From Allantophomopsis cytisporea (taxonomy: Eukaryota > Ascomycota > Leotiomycetes > Phacidiales > Phacidiaceae): 64,000 nucleotides of DNA. Shown in pieces: positions 34,508 through 46,520 of the stretch; position 1 is the first letter of the stretch, and each line of letters begins with the position of its first letter. A program made the translations under genes and the position numbers. The stretch lies in assembly GCA_024752435.1 (NCBI GenBank), contig CP103023.1, forward strand, positions 2,232,001 to 2,296,000, written 5' to 3'. Under the pieces are notes generated by a model, which saw only the letters and a list, made by a program, of their open reading frames with translations, was not told where the DNA came from and made no database searches.

Positions 34508-34882
34508 TTTATGTATAAATATGCAAATATTACAAGTGTTGTTGGTGATGTGTCTGAACAACCAAAGCCTCCCAAAATCAATACAAAGCAATGGTGGGGT
34601 TGACGTCAGGGACCTGGTAGACTGCCTCACTTACTCAGCCTTGTGAGGGCAGTAAAAAGTTCTCAGGTGTGAGTGTCTGTGAGTGAGTGTCAGTGCACAC
34701 GCGCGCCGCTGTTCTGCTCCGAAGTGCTGATTTTGGTGTGAATTCGATTGGCCAATCACGTGCAGAGGGTCGAAAGTCGCGCTAAAAAATAATGCAAGCA
34801 TGTCGGGGGAAGTGCCACTGTTGAACCTCGCCATCTTGTTGCTCTACTCGTATCATTCTCCTCTCAATTCCCTTCATCCATC
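34508..34882. promoter_or_regulatory. Bidirectional promoter of RQC2 and mitochondrial EF-Tu
   Basis: A 375-bp head-to-head spacer. It contains CACGTG at 34757-34763 in ATCACGTGCAG and the repeated GTGAGTG/GTGAGTGTCAG element near 34670-34692. No clear TATA box. Shared control is inferred from geometry only. Confidence 0.45.
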
Positions 34883-36337
34883 ATGTCGGCGTTTGTGCGA
34901 TCAGTCACTCCATTCTTGCGAACAGCAAGATCCGCTGTCCAACAGGGCAATGCTGTCAGCCCATTGCAGCATGCTCTTCAGCGTCAGAATGGAACTCCAG
35001 CATTGAAGGTTTTCCGTACCTATGCAACTGCCTTCACCAGAGACAAGCCCCACGTTAACATTGGTAAGTCCAGGTGACATGAAAAGCATCTTTGAGCTCT
35101 AGCTAATTATTTATAGGTACTATCGGTCACGTCGATCACGGAAAGGTGCGCAACTTTGATAACTATCATGAGAGGCGAACTCATACTGACAATTTTAATT
35201 CAGACCACTTTGACTGCTGCCATCACCAAGAACCAGGCCGCCAAGGGATTGGCCAGTTTCCTCGACTATGGTGCTATTGACAAGGCTCCAGAAGAGCGAA
35301 AGCGTGGTATTACCATCTCCTCCGCACACATCGAATACGCAACTGAGGCCCGCCACTACTCCCACGTCGACTGCCCAGGTCACGCCGATTACATTAAGAA
35401 CATGATTACTGGTGCCGCCTCTATGGATGGTGCTATCATTGTCGTTGCTGCTTCCGATGGACAAATGCCACAGACCAGAGAGCATCTTCTTTTGGCCCGT
35501 CAAGTCGGTGTCCAGAAGATTGTTGTCTTCGTCAACAAGGTTGATGCTCTTGAGGACCCAGAGATGTTGGAGCTTGTCGAAATGGAGATGCGTGAGCTTC
35601 TCAGCACCTACGGCTTCGATGGTGACGAGACCCCAGTCATTCTCGGTTCAGCTCTTTGCGCTCTTGAGGACCGCAAGCCAGAGATCGGACAGCAGAAGAT
35701 CGATGAGCTCTTGAAGGCTGTTGATGAGTGGATCCCAACCCCACAGCGTGATGTTGAGAAGCCTTTCTTGATGTCCGTTGAGGATGTTTTCTCAATCCCA
35801 GGTCGTGGAACTGTCGCCTCTGGACGTGTTGAGCGTGGTACCTTGAAGAAGGACTCCGAAGTCGAGCTTGTCGGCAAGTCTGGCGATGTCATCAAGACCA
35901 AGGTTACCGACATTGAGACCTTCAAGAAGTCTTGTGACGAGGCTGTTGCTGGTGACAACTCTGGACTTTTGCTCAGAGGTGTTAAGCGTGAGGATGTCAA
36001 GAGAGGTATGGTTGTTGTTAAGCCAGGAACCACCAAGGCTCACAAGGAGTTCTTGGTTTCCATGTACGTTCTCTCTAAGGAGGAGGGTGGACGTCACACC
36101 GGTTTCCACCAGAACTACAGACCACAGATCTTCATCAGATCTGCCGATGAGGCTGCCGCCCTTCACTGGCCAGACGGAACCGAGGATGCCGACTCCAAGA
36201 TGGTCATGCCAGGTGACAACGTCGAGATGAAGTGCGAGATCCACACCCCAGTTGCTGTCGACGTTGGTCAGCGCTTCACTGTCCGTGAGGGAGGACGCAC
36301 TGTTGCTACCGGTATCATCACCAGAATTATCAAGTAA
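34883..36337 (+). CDS. TUF1: Mitochondrial translation elongation factor EF-Tu
   Basis: Three exons: 34883-35063, 35117-35145 (29 nt) and 35204-36337 (447 residues). The middle mini-exon encodes most of the P-loop (GTIGHVDHGK), and the joins restore GHVDHGKTTLTAAIT. The N-terminus (MSAFVRSVTPFLRTARSA) is an Arg/Ser-rich, acid-free mitochondrial presequence ending near FRTYATAF. The GTPase motifs are GHVDHGKT, RGITISSAHIEY (switch I), DCPGH, NKVD and SAL, followed by the two beta-barrel domains typical of EF-Tu. It delivers aminoacyl-tRNA to mitochondrial ribosomes. The length matches fungal orthologues. Codon use is strongly biased to C/G-ending codons, as expected for a highly expressed gene. 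Confidence 0.97.
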
Positions 36338-36831
36338 ATTTGAGGAAAAGCACGTTGTAAACATTATGGGTAGAAGGGCTGTGCACAATTTTATGTGGGA
36401 AAATCTATCTGGCATGGGGAACTGGAGTTTCTCAAATTCCTTGTTGTAGGCTACAATGTAGATGATTACACGATGACGTCTCCCCTCTCTTCGAAGTTAC
36501 GACTTCGTCCCCTTGTATTATAGAATCTGTGTTCAATATTAAAGAGCATTTAAAACCGCATGAGATGTCACGGGTGTGTGATGATCGCTGGATGCTTTTG
36601 AAGTGTTTTGACAGGATCATGATCGCCCAAGCATAAACTCAATGATTGAAGCCCACTTTAGCTTTATCATGATCCAAAGAGATCATTGAATACGATGATA
36701 AAACCCCAGCAAGTTATCCATAAAGCTTGAGATAAAACCCTAAGAACCATTTCCATAGCGTGAAGGATAATAATAAGCCATGCATAAGAACCACTCTAAT
36801 CCCACTTTCATCAGGCTACCATACCAAAGCA
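36338..36831. other. Intergenic, convergent 3' regions
   Basis: 494 bp between the ends of EF-Tu and the RhoGAP gene. AT-rich; the decamer GATAAAACCC occurs twice in the last third. No gene is seen. Confidence 0.5.
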
Positions 36832-39800
36832 CTATTCCAACTCAAAAGGCCCCGCATAACCCTCGTCCCAAGACTGAAGCAGCAAATCCGCGTCCTTACC
36901 CATGTAATCCTCACTCCCTTCCCTGGTGTGTGTAAGAGTCCGCTTCCTTCTGCTATTCTCCTTCCCGTCAATCTCAAAGCGCGCCTCACCCTTCTTGGGA
37001 GTGAGAGCTCCATCACTCTCGCTGGCGTCGGCCTGGATGGCATTCAAAATTGCCCTGGAGAGATCCGTAATCTCACTCATTTCCTCGTTCCTATCGCGCC
37101 TTGCGCCGTCAAAGAATTTGGCTGTGCCTTCCTTCACCCATGCTTCGCTGTCCGTACTTTCACTTTTATTGCCGTCCATTGGACCCCTACCGGCCTCCAC
37201 CAACATCTCTAGCCTTCTCTCTGAATTTTTCGCTCGAGCTTTCCACATATCGCATTCCCGTCTAGCCTCGCGAAGCTGCTTGCTCAAAGTCTCTATATTT
37301 CCCTCGTCACTCTTCAGCGCAACTGTTCGAAGATCCAGTTGGTGCTTGTAATGTAGCACTTCTTCATCTTTTGTATGTAGTTGTTTCTGTAAAGTCTGAA
37401 TCCGGTTATGCAGAGTAGAGTTGCTTCCTTTTCTAGCAACAGATTCGATAGTGGGCAGAGTGGAAGCTTCACTTCCTATGCCTGGTTCCATAGGTAATGC
37501 AGATGGTCGGCATGAATGTATGTGGTGTGCTAAAGGTGATGGAGTGGGACACGGAAGTACTATTCCGATGCGAAGGGGACTCGTATTTCTAATCGGGGTT
37601 TTCATGACAAAGCTTCCACTTCCGTCGAGTCCAGTGTCGAAAGTCTTTGCTAGGTTTGAGACGGACAACTTTTTTAGAGTTGGAGTGAGACCGGTGGTGT
37701 TTGGCGTAGTGTGAAGCGCATCTTTACCATCCATGTTGGTGGAATCTCTTCGTAGGGTTCGAGGTTCAAGATGATTGATACGAAGCGGGGCAGGAGCCAA
37801 CTTTGATAGCGGAGAAGGTTGAGTGTAACCTCCTGCACTAGATGTTACAGGTACAAACGATCTGATTGAGCGTTCACTCCTGTTACTTCTCATTGAGCGC
37901 GCAGGTGAAGGTGAGGGGTTGATGGTGTACACCGAAACGATGCTATCTCTTGAGGCCTTATCAGATCCTCTCATCCGTGGCTTGATTCTTGGAGTGCTCA
38001 AGGGCGAAGACTCAACAGCCGAAGTCTTTTCAGCACAGTTGAATTTTGCAATCTTGTCTTTGACACTTTCTCTACGTGCTACGGCACTCTTAGTGGCTCG
38101 CATGTAACTCGGCGAGGGCTCTTCTTCTGCCGTAGATTTCTGCCCAAGAACAATTGTATCAGTGCTGGAGATGTCTCCTTGTATCTTTCTACGAGTAACT
38201 TCTGATTGGCCAGACGTAGCACCGTCCACACCCTTTACTTGCTTTGCTGGGCTATTCTTCGACACTTCTGGCTTAGACGTGGATCTTCCTTCCTTAACGC
38301 AAAGGCTACTCACCAGATTACATTTACTAGACGGTAACGACGCAATCTCTTTGAACATGTCATTCCATTGACAAGAAGATACAGAAGTTTGGGGTATCTT
38401 TCGGTCCTCGTCCATCGACCCAATAGCGCTTGCTAATGCAGCCAACGATGCCTCATCTTCCTCTTTCGAAATTTGTTGAAGAGGATCTGTTGACAGACCC
38501 GAGGATCTCGTAGCAGAGCCGGGATTTCCATTGTGAGCAGCTGGTGAAATATTTCTCTTAACGTGACGGCCAGGGCTGAGAAGCAAAGGTGTTTGGAGAC
38601 GATCTCTCGACTGAATTCCAGGGTCGGAAGCCGTGAGGTCACGCAAACGGTTTGCAACAATTCCGGAAGGTACCGGAAGAGCACGAACAGGTGATTTCCC
38701 TCTTACTAGATTCCGCTCGCTATGGTGCGAAGGTGATGAAGCGAACAGCGCTGGACTGGCATTCTTGATCCGCTGCATCAAGCCTGAACTCCCCTTAGAG
38801 TTTTTGGGAGTTTTGGTATTTCCATATGGTTTACTGTCATCTCGAGATGTTGAGCCCTTACTCAATTTTGTCTTCGTATCTGGTGGAGTTCTTTGAATAA
38901 AGGAGGGCTTGATGGGAGGTGGAAGTCTCTTATAACGATCATTGATCTCCTCCAAGGACAGCAAGCGTATTTCCGCAACAACTGGATCCGAATTTCCAGT
39001 TGTTTCTCTGCCAGTTTCGTCTTCTAGAGGCCCATGAGATTGTAAGGTGTGATTAGTTGTAGGAACTGACTTTGCATTCTGGTCCAAGCTGTCGAAGTGG
39101 CTCGATTCGGGTAGAGATTTCCAATTGCTCTGCTTTTGTGTTGGAAATTCGTTCGATCTCTGAGAGGTAGCAAAAGATGAATCAATATCGGATGGTAAGG
39201 AAGGTATCTGTTCCTCTGCAGATTCCTCCCGTGTAGGCGAGAGAATACTTAAAGACCTCGCTACCGACAGCTGTCGACTTGACATATGTCTTGCTCGAGA
39301 GCGAGCCTTCGATACTGATAGATGCTCATTCGATGGTGACGAATCCAAAGTATTAGACTTGGGATGGTTTTCCAATTGCTTGTTGCCTCGCGATGTCGGC
39401 GTTGGAGACACACTTCTGTCAAGTAGTTGCTGGGGCCGTGTTTCATCCCAATTCGGAGGCCTGCGTACTTCAAAAGAAGTTGAAGAGGAAGGACGTAGGT
39501 GAGAGTATTGGTTCTGAGTTGTTTCCGCTTGATGGCCCCTTTGCAAGCCTATCTTAGTGACGCTAAAGTTCTTCATGTGGCGTACAACATCACGCCAATG
39601 AGTGATCAACATGGCAGTGATGCTGTTAACTACTCTTAACCTCTCCAGATGATCTAGTTTCTGGGGCTCCTCGACTATTCTGGGTTTTCTCTGGCGCTCC
39701 TTCCGTGATGTTGGTTGTTCTGCAGGGGCGGGAGATCGCAGAGTCGCCTTCGAGTCTCCCATCTCACAAGTATCGAGAAGATCACCAACCAGCAATGGCC

Positions 39801-41174
39801 CGAATACCACCCCAAGGGCTTCATAGCCCATATAACCTGTAGTCGGAAGTGGTCGGCCATGTTCATTCTCTCGTGGTGCAGTCTCAGCCTTACGGCCAAC
39901 CCAGCTAAGAAGACCGAAAACAGCACAGATGAGCTCTCGACGATATTGTGATCTCACTGAAAACACAGCTAAGGCGATGAGTCTTGCCCTCACTTTTGTC
40001 TGCTTTGTTCGTATTAGTTCAGGTTCCGCCCTGAACTGTGCTTGAATTTCGAGAAATGCATCAAAGAGCCTGGCTGAACCAAGAACACCACCAGGTAGGC
40101 CAGAAAGAAACCTCTTGAATGCCGATGCCACATCATATACATCACAGGGAACATGTTCTGGCAAAGTAGGACATCGAACAGTACCAGATACCACAGCGCC
40201 GGTCTCATTGTCAAGGCTTGCATAATGCTCGTAAAGTGCATTTATTGTGCTGTGCGATCCTGGTATTCGAAAGATGCCCTTCGTAGAATCGGCATGCTGC
40301 ACTAAATATTGCGCAGTGGCTCGAAAGCAAGTGGGAAGCGCAAGACTACCAACAGCATAATCGTTTGGCAGATAGAGAAGACTAATGCCACAGAGCCGGA
40401 CGAGATCCTGCAAGCTCTTGTCTTTGAGCGCACCTCTCTTTTTGAGCCGTATGGAGAAATCGCTAATACTTCTTTTATGCCTAACATTCTTGACCGGCTC
40501 AAAAGACAAGGTCTGGGCGGATTTACGACGCAAGATCTTGCGCTTTATCCAACTTCCCGAGTTCCGAGAGCTGGCAACTGAAATATCTGTCTACAAAAAC
40601 ATGAGTTTGTGGCCTGGCTAGATGTTCTGGTGACTTACATTGATACACTCATACTCCTCAGGGACAAACAGACGTACGCCATGCTTCTTCGCAAGCCGAT
40701 TGTACTCGTCGACATACTCGGTCCTGTCCTCAACATCATCTAGCTCGGACAAAACGCCACCACTGGAATCTGTCCAGGTATTACTCGAAGACCACCGATT
40801 TTTTTTCCGACGGGTATCAACACCGTCATACCGTTCCTCGGCAGCACCATCGGACCCACCGAGTAAATTGCTCCGGCTATGAAACGTCTCGAGCCTGGAA
40901 GCAAGGTAATTCCTACTGGAATGGTTCGAAGTCTCTGTGTATATGCCATCAATATCCATGCAATATACTGTGCTCAAAGAAACCTACCTGCAAGAAGCTC
41001 CTGGGCTATGCGAACGTCTGTGTCATTTCCAAGGCCATCGATGAGATCTAGTGGACGTGCGAAGGAGAGAGATGCTGATGAAGCGCGGGAGCTTAGAGGA
41101 CGGCGTAGATACTCTTGAGAAACTTTGCTATGATCGTTCATCGATGAAGTACTAACGTAAGACTGCATTTTCAT
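36832..41174 (-). CDS. Large RhoGAP-domain protein
   Basis: Three exons: 41174-40988, 40934-40639 and 40590-36832 (1413 residues). Introns are 53 and 48 nt; joins are ELLA|ETSNHSS and EYECIN|TDISVASS. The RhoGAP domain spans about residues 230-440: a start near SLALPTCFRATAQYL, the catalytic Arg269 in KGIFRIPGS, the conserved PCDVYDVASAFKRFL and a late GYEALGVVFGPLLVG. Such domains speed GTP hydrolysis by Rho/Cdc42/Rac GTPases and so shape actin, septation and polar growth. Downstream is a long Ser/Pro/Arg-rich disordered region with many SP sites. A coiled coil (LQKQLHTKDEEVLHYKHQL onward, about 1220-1310) may mediate dimerisation or localisation. The start is uncertain: three in-frame ATGs (MKMQSY... 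and MNDHS) lie within 12 codons. I cannot assign a specific yeast orthologue. Confidence 0.9.
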
Positions 41175-41506
41175 GTTGGATAGAGTTCTGAAAATTTAGT
41201 GATGTACGAAGAAATTTTGAAGAATTCGAGATGCTTCTCAATTCCAATCCTGTTTATATAAGGTAATTCCTTCCTTCACAGAGCACATTGGAAGGCGCAT
41301 ATTACTGCTGGTCGGTGTCGCGACTGCCAAGATAGATGTCAGAAAAGAAGTCGATATTATGCACTCCATAAAAGAGATCTATGAAATAAACGACCCTTAT
41401 TTCAAGCCTCTGGATGTAACCAGTACGCCTGATCGCTATGCAACGCCTCCAGTATTCCATCCGAACATGCCCTTTGTACCATGCCTTATATTTCTCGATC
41501 CCAAAC
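41175..41506. other. Intergenic between tandem minus-strand genes
   Basis: 332 bp holding the RhoGAP promoter side and the SNF4 3' UTR. Nothing else is recognised. Confidence 0.45.
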
Positions 41507-42835
41507 CTAGTCATCACTCTCGCCTTCCAAGAGTACATATTCCAAAATATCCGATAAAGAGATAACCCCCCTCAACTTATTATCCTCATCTATAACTATG
41601 AGACGGTGAACTCGCGACTTGCGAATGGTATCGAAGATGGTAGCCAACTGATCCTCCATAGCACATGTATACAAGCCTGCGAAATCATCAGGTCTCTTGG
41701 ACAAAGCATCTCCAACGCTCAGCGATAAATCGTCGTAAATGCCGCCCTTGATGATAGTGATGACGTCGACAGCTTCGAAAACATTCAACACGCAATCATT
41801 CGCATCTAGAATGGGCACGCTCGAGATACTTCTCTGTACCATCATGTGAATAATGTCTATAACCGGTGTGTCCATCCGTGCCGTCTGCAAGTTTCCGTAG
41901 GTTCCCAAGCCGATCTCCGAGACAGATTTCTTCAACATTTGTGTTTCGGTTACATTGACCGAGATGAACTTTAGGATGCGATACTGTGTGACCACACTCA
42001 CGACCATCTCTCGGTTCGTCTCATCATCTATATCAACAAGGGGAATTCTGCGGGCGCGCGATTCGATCAAACGGCGGCAAGCCTCGTATAGAGGTCGCAT
42101 CGGGTGAACAGAGACCGTTTCGAGGGGCAATACTCCAATTGCCTTTTCGACATCTTCAAAGTTGAATTAGTATTGGGCTTTTCGCATCAAAGTGGTTATG
42201 ATATTACCTCGAAGACTACTGAGTCTAAATTGATCGATTTGATTCAAAGCATCTGGATTCTGCCAGTAATATTGGATGACGTTGATATAATCCGCGGTGG
42301 TTAAGAGTCCTGCAAATGTCGATGAGTTCGAGTCCCAGAGGGGAGCCGAAACGATGCCTAATAGCACAATCAGTTAATCAGCAGCCGAAGGGAATTCATG
42401 GGCGGCTTACCATTCTGGAGGAGGATCGTAAGACTCTTCTTTACAAGGAGGTCGGTATTGAGGATAATAAGTCTGTAGGATAAAGGCAGGACATCGTAGC
42501 TGGTTCGCACTCTGAGGAAGTCTCGGATGGATTTCTATTCAGCGAGACTTGTCAGCACGACGGAGCCATCCCAAATAGTGCAGAGCTGAAGCTTATCACA
42601 GATGTTTATGCGCGCACGATCCACTTACCAGGCCATGCATCTGGTCCTTGTCGAGGGGGGTCAGCTCCTTGGGCGGCATCGCAGGCCGACTTATGCTCTT
42701 CGGCCGCAGGTAGGAGGATGGCTGCACAAAGGGGGACTCGTGACCCAGGTGTGTAGGCGTTGAGATTGCTTCATTGGCATTGGCGTTGGCATCAGCCGCA
42801 GCAGCAGATCGATCGTGATCTGGCGTATCAGACAT
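41507..42835 (-). CDS. SNF4: AMPK/SNF1 gamma subunit SNF4
   Basis: Four exons: 42835-42629, 42534-42411, 42357-42208 and 42153-41507 (375 residues). Joins are HGL|KSIRDFLRVR, LLQNG|IVSAPLWDS and SSLRD|VEKAIGVL. It is the regulatory subunit of the SNF1/AMPK kinase, sensing adenine nucleotides and controlling growth on non-preferred carbon sources. After a low-complexity N-terminus (Ala/Asn repeats, about residues 10-22) come four CBS motifs in two Bateman pairs. Recognisable parts are SYDVLPLSYRLIILN, GIVSAPLWDS, RRIPLVDID, SSVPILDAND and VHRLIVIDEDNKLRGVISL. The length is close to that of fungal orthologues. It is divergent from VAC8, but across a 4.2-kb interval, so shared promoter control is unlikely. 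Confidence 0.96.
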
Positions 42836-43140
42836 CGTTATGTCTCGGTATGACTTGTCGCATATACATTGATACCGGAACAGTAGGTTGGGTGTGATAG
42901 CACAGGGAGGACTATTGCCCCTGCTATGCCTCGTGAGGCTCAACGATGTTAAGTTGAGGAGGGGTATGAGGAAGTATGTCAAAGGATGAGGGGAAAGTGG
43001 TCGAGGGGTAAGAGTTTCGAGGAGAAAAAGAATGGGGAAAAGGTTGGGCAAGGCAGGGTAAGTTGAATGGGTGAAGAGTGTTGATAGGGCTGTGGAGAAT
43101 ATGTGTGAGGTCAGACAAAAGACTGATGATGGGATAGTCG

Positions 43141-43194
43141 AGAGCTTGCCTGCTTGCCTGCTTGCCTGCTTGCTGGCTTGCTGGCTTGCTTGCA
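43141..43194. repeat. 8-bp tandem repeat TTGCCTGC, then TTGCTGGC
   Basis: About four copies of TTGCCTGC run into two copies of TTGCTGGC and then TTGC units. It is about 310 bp upstream of the SNF4 ATG. Confidence 0.85.
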
Positions 43195-44103
43195 CGCACA
43201 ATCATCAATCGTTTCGTGGGGCACAGGCACAGTGGGGATTCACGTGTTGAGAGATAGATCGACAACCGGCAAATCATGACACCGATCCGCGATCCGCTGC
43301 CTACGCTACCCCAGAGTTCAGCGCCCGGCAAATCTCAGTTGAGGGAGTGAAATGCACAGTCAAGGGACTTGTTCTTGCATTTCAGTGCTGAGACAGACAA
43401 GGCATCTACCAGGGTACGGGTGTATGTACAATTAGGGTTTGTTATAGGTACAGATTTGCGCACAGAGTGAGCTCTCCATCTCAATTCATCTACAGCATCA
43501 TCGTCGGGTGAAGAGCAGGTTTAGCTTTTTAGGAGTCCGATTGTATATTACAGCACATGCTAAACATTCGGCTTCTTGGCAGTACCGGATCCAAATTCAT
43601 ATGTACCCAGTAGATAACGAGGACATCTTACAACAAATCAATCCCTTCTGATATTACTTACCTTTTCAAACCATCCATTTTCATTCTGCAAACAACCCGC
43701 GATCCGCTTCCTCAAGAGCACCTTTCCGTAGTCCAAAGCAAGGAGATGAGATTGAGCGGAGGGCTGCTCCCTTCAAGAGCTTAAAAAAATAAGGGTGGGA
43801 CTATTTATTTTGCATTGGTGTTTGTCTCTCATCGTCGTCATGATAGTTCTTCGCGCTCCAGACCGGTCATAGCTTTTCACCAGAGGCCCCGCGCTGATAT
43901 TTCTACCAAAATATTGGTGAAGGAGAGAAAGAAAAGCTGGAATTAATTGTCCGAGGTAGACAAAGAAAAAGAAGAAGAAAATATGCTGGTGATGAACAGG
44001 AAATCTACAAATATCCCTGCTTCTCAATCCCACTCGAATAAAGTCCTTTTCATATGTGTATATGCCTGCCTACTCGGCCATACATTTTGAGACAGTCTGG
44101 CTT

Positions 44104-44130
44104 GTTTTTGTTTTTTTTGTTTTTTTTTGT
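44104..44130. repeat. Poly-T tract with G interruptions
   Basis: A 27-base stretch of T with three G residues; further T-rich tracts follow near 44449-44474 and 44620-44642. Confidence 0.8.
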
Positions 44131-45319
44131 AAAAGTCCCTTTAGGAAAATTGCAAGAAATTTCCAAACCAAAATATCAACAAGGTGCTCTTATATTGTTA
44201 CACGGTGTCAGTGTGACTGACCTACTGTACACCGTACACGGATCTACACCGACATTCCAAGAAGGCTATTGGAGGAAGGGCAAGTATCGTGAGGGAAAAA
44301 AGGTCTTGGTGACTAGAATTTCCAAAAATTCAACTCAACAGATAACGTTGAAAGTGAAACATGTGCGGCACCGATTCCGATTGACCTTCCGCTCAACAGC
44401 CACGAATGCGAGAACTTTCCCAAGGATGTGCGCTGCAATAATATCTCTTTTTTGTCTTTTTATTTTTTTTGGTGGTTTTTGTACGAAATGTATCTATCTC
44501 ACGACATGCTGCCACTCTGCATCTGCATGCGCAGCAGATATGGCTCGAGACGGACATTTTGTTCTCTGCAGTCTACGAGAGCCACGTTGTTTTCCTAACG
44601 TGTAGGAATTTCGCCGGCGGTTTTCTTTTTCTTTTCTTTTCTATGTGCTGCATTTCAGATGAGTTTCATGCGCATTGCTTCACTGACATGGTTATCCCTG
44701 GAGGAAATGACAACGCCGCGATCTGATCATGCATAGACCAGAAGTCACTGATCTTAGGGGACTGACTGCATGTAGAAGACAAAGGGCTCGAAGGTTGTTG
44801 TGATACGAGGTATTTCATCTGTACACATCTATTCATCACTGTACTTCATACACATCGCAGATTCTCGTGTTCGATTGTACATCAGTCGTCTCGAGCAGCA
44901 CGATGATGTGATGATCTACGAATGTTTCCGAGTCGTTGTGAGCATGAGTGGGAGAGGAGGGCATCTCATCAGGAAATGGCATGTCGAATCATTCGAATGA
45001 TAGGCGTGGTGTGCGTATTGACCCTGTCCCCTCACTTCTGTTCGGCCACACACAAATGTGAGACCAATAGTGATATTTGGGTCAAATGACTGGGCAGGTG
45101 ATGGGAGCATATGAGCCTCTTTTGTGTGCTTTCACGCTGCAGACGCAGAAACATCCCCGAGGGGGCCCCTTCAAGATTTAGCCACATATTCAGAGTGGAG
45201 CGTTGGGCGGCTATAGCGGGCTTTTTTAGACGGAGGTTGGCGTGGTTGACGTGGTTGGGGCCCTTTTTGACTGGGGGAGAAAGTATGCGGAGTTATGTAC
45301 AAATGAATCATATTTGAAG

Positions 45320-45425
45320 GATGTGGAAGAGGAAGAGGGAGAGGGGAGATCTGAAGAAGATCTATAGTAGAGGAAGAAAGGAGAAGCGAAGGAGGAGGAC
45401 GAGGACGAGGATGAAGAGAAGAAGG
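45320..45425. repeat. Purine-rich (GA) tract
   Basis: About 100 bases almost entirely G and A on the plus strand, ending in GAG/GAC triplets. It could adopt unusual DNA structure; no coding role is seen. Confidence 0.6.
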
Positions 45426-45727
45426 ATGTGCCCAGATGGGTGAATATTCAAGTCATGTTCCACTTCCGAATTCAGCATGTGATGATGGTGGTGACAATCC
45501 AAGTTTTACATTATGATGATTGATGGAGTATGAGTACGAGTTGATTCATCATACATAGTGATGATGGTGTTTTGTTAATGTTGTAGCTGAAGATGAATCT
45601 ATTATGCTGGTGGGCCATGAATGGATGGATGTATGCTTTTCAGAACACCCTCCTCTCCTCTTTCTACGACCGCACAAAGTAAGGTGAGGTAAGGTAAGGT
45701 GAGGTATGATACCCAAGGTACCTTATG

Positions 45728-45776
45728 TATGTATATCTGTATATCTGTATATCTGTATATCTGTATATCTGTATAT
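45728..45776. repeat. 8-bp tandem repeat TATATCTG
   Basis: About six perfect copies in a row. Confidence 0.9.
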
Positions 45777-45810
45777 TCAATGCTTCTATGTTTTGGTACA
45801 AATGCTACCT

Positions 45811-45850
45811 GATCATCATCATCATCATCATCAACAACATCATCAACAAC
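45811..45850. repeat. ATC/AAC trinucleotide microsatellite
   Basis: Six ATC units followed by alternating AAC-ATC groups. Confidence 0.85.
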
Positions 45851-46298
45851 ATATCTTCTGTTGCACCACCAGATAGATCCATATCCTCCATCACCATACT
45901 CCATAAACCTCACCCCATCATCGTCGCCGCCGTCGTCATCAAGGATCCGCTCTTCTTGTGCCTGTCGAGTGCTCTCCCCACTGCTTACTGTGTGCTGATA
46001 AACAACCTTCTCGAGGGCTGCTCACGGTGGAAGCTTGGCATAGTTTAGCGCGTCAACGTCGTCAAGAGTTGGTGGAGTGGCAGAGTCAGAGCTGGTTACC
46101 GCCCGAGCCAACACCCGTGCACCCGTGCACCACCACTGCTTGCTTAGACCGACTTGCTTAGGTAGGTAGGCTAAATCACGACATACCCTGTCGTGCCTGT
46201 TAGGGTGGCTCAGGTAGTCGTGAGTACAGTTCAGTAGTCCATCAGGTATGTACATGAGATAAATCCAAAGGCGTCGAACACTGTATACAGTGTAAAGT

Positions 46299-46341
46299 AC
46301 AATACAATACAATACAGTCCAGTCCAGTCCAGTCCAGTCCA
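46299..46341. repeat. Two abutting pentanucleotide arrays, ACAAT then AGTCC
   Basis: Four units of ACAAT change abruptly into five units of AGTCC, with the transition at ATACAGTCC. Confidence 0.9.
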
Positions 46342-46481
46342 ATGGTAGTGTAGTACTTGTACTCTACCTACCTAGCCTCATTACTCAATCACTTAGGTAC
46401 AGGTAGTTAGTTGTTCAACCTCGCCCTCCGTGCTATTGGAAATACCAACCAACATACTTATCGGCTCACTAAACAAACACC

Positions 46482-46520
46482 AAAAAAAGTAAAGAAAAAC
46501 AAAAACAAAAACAAAAAAAT
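46482..46520. repeat. A-rich tract, AAAAAC units
   Basis: An A-rich stretch with (AAAAAC)n character, lying about 540 bp upstream of the VAC8 ATG. Confidence 0.75.

Noticed and set aside
35792..36415. Minus-strand open frame of 207 codons
   Set aside because: Antisense to mitochondrial EF-Tu, a highly codon-biased gene.
43141..43194. Regular short repeats, considered as a CRISPR-like array
   Set aside because: Units are 8 bp with no spacers, and the genome is fungal.
44054..44605. Plus-strand open frame of 183 codons in the SNF4-VAC8 interval
   Set aside because: It begins in poly-T tracts that give runs of Phe, has no recognisable motif and lies in simple-sequence DNA.
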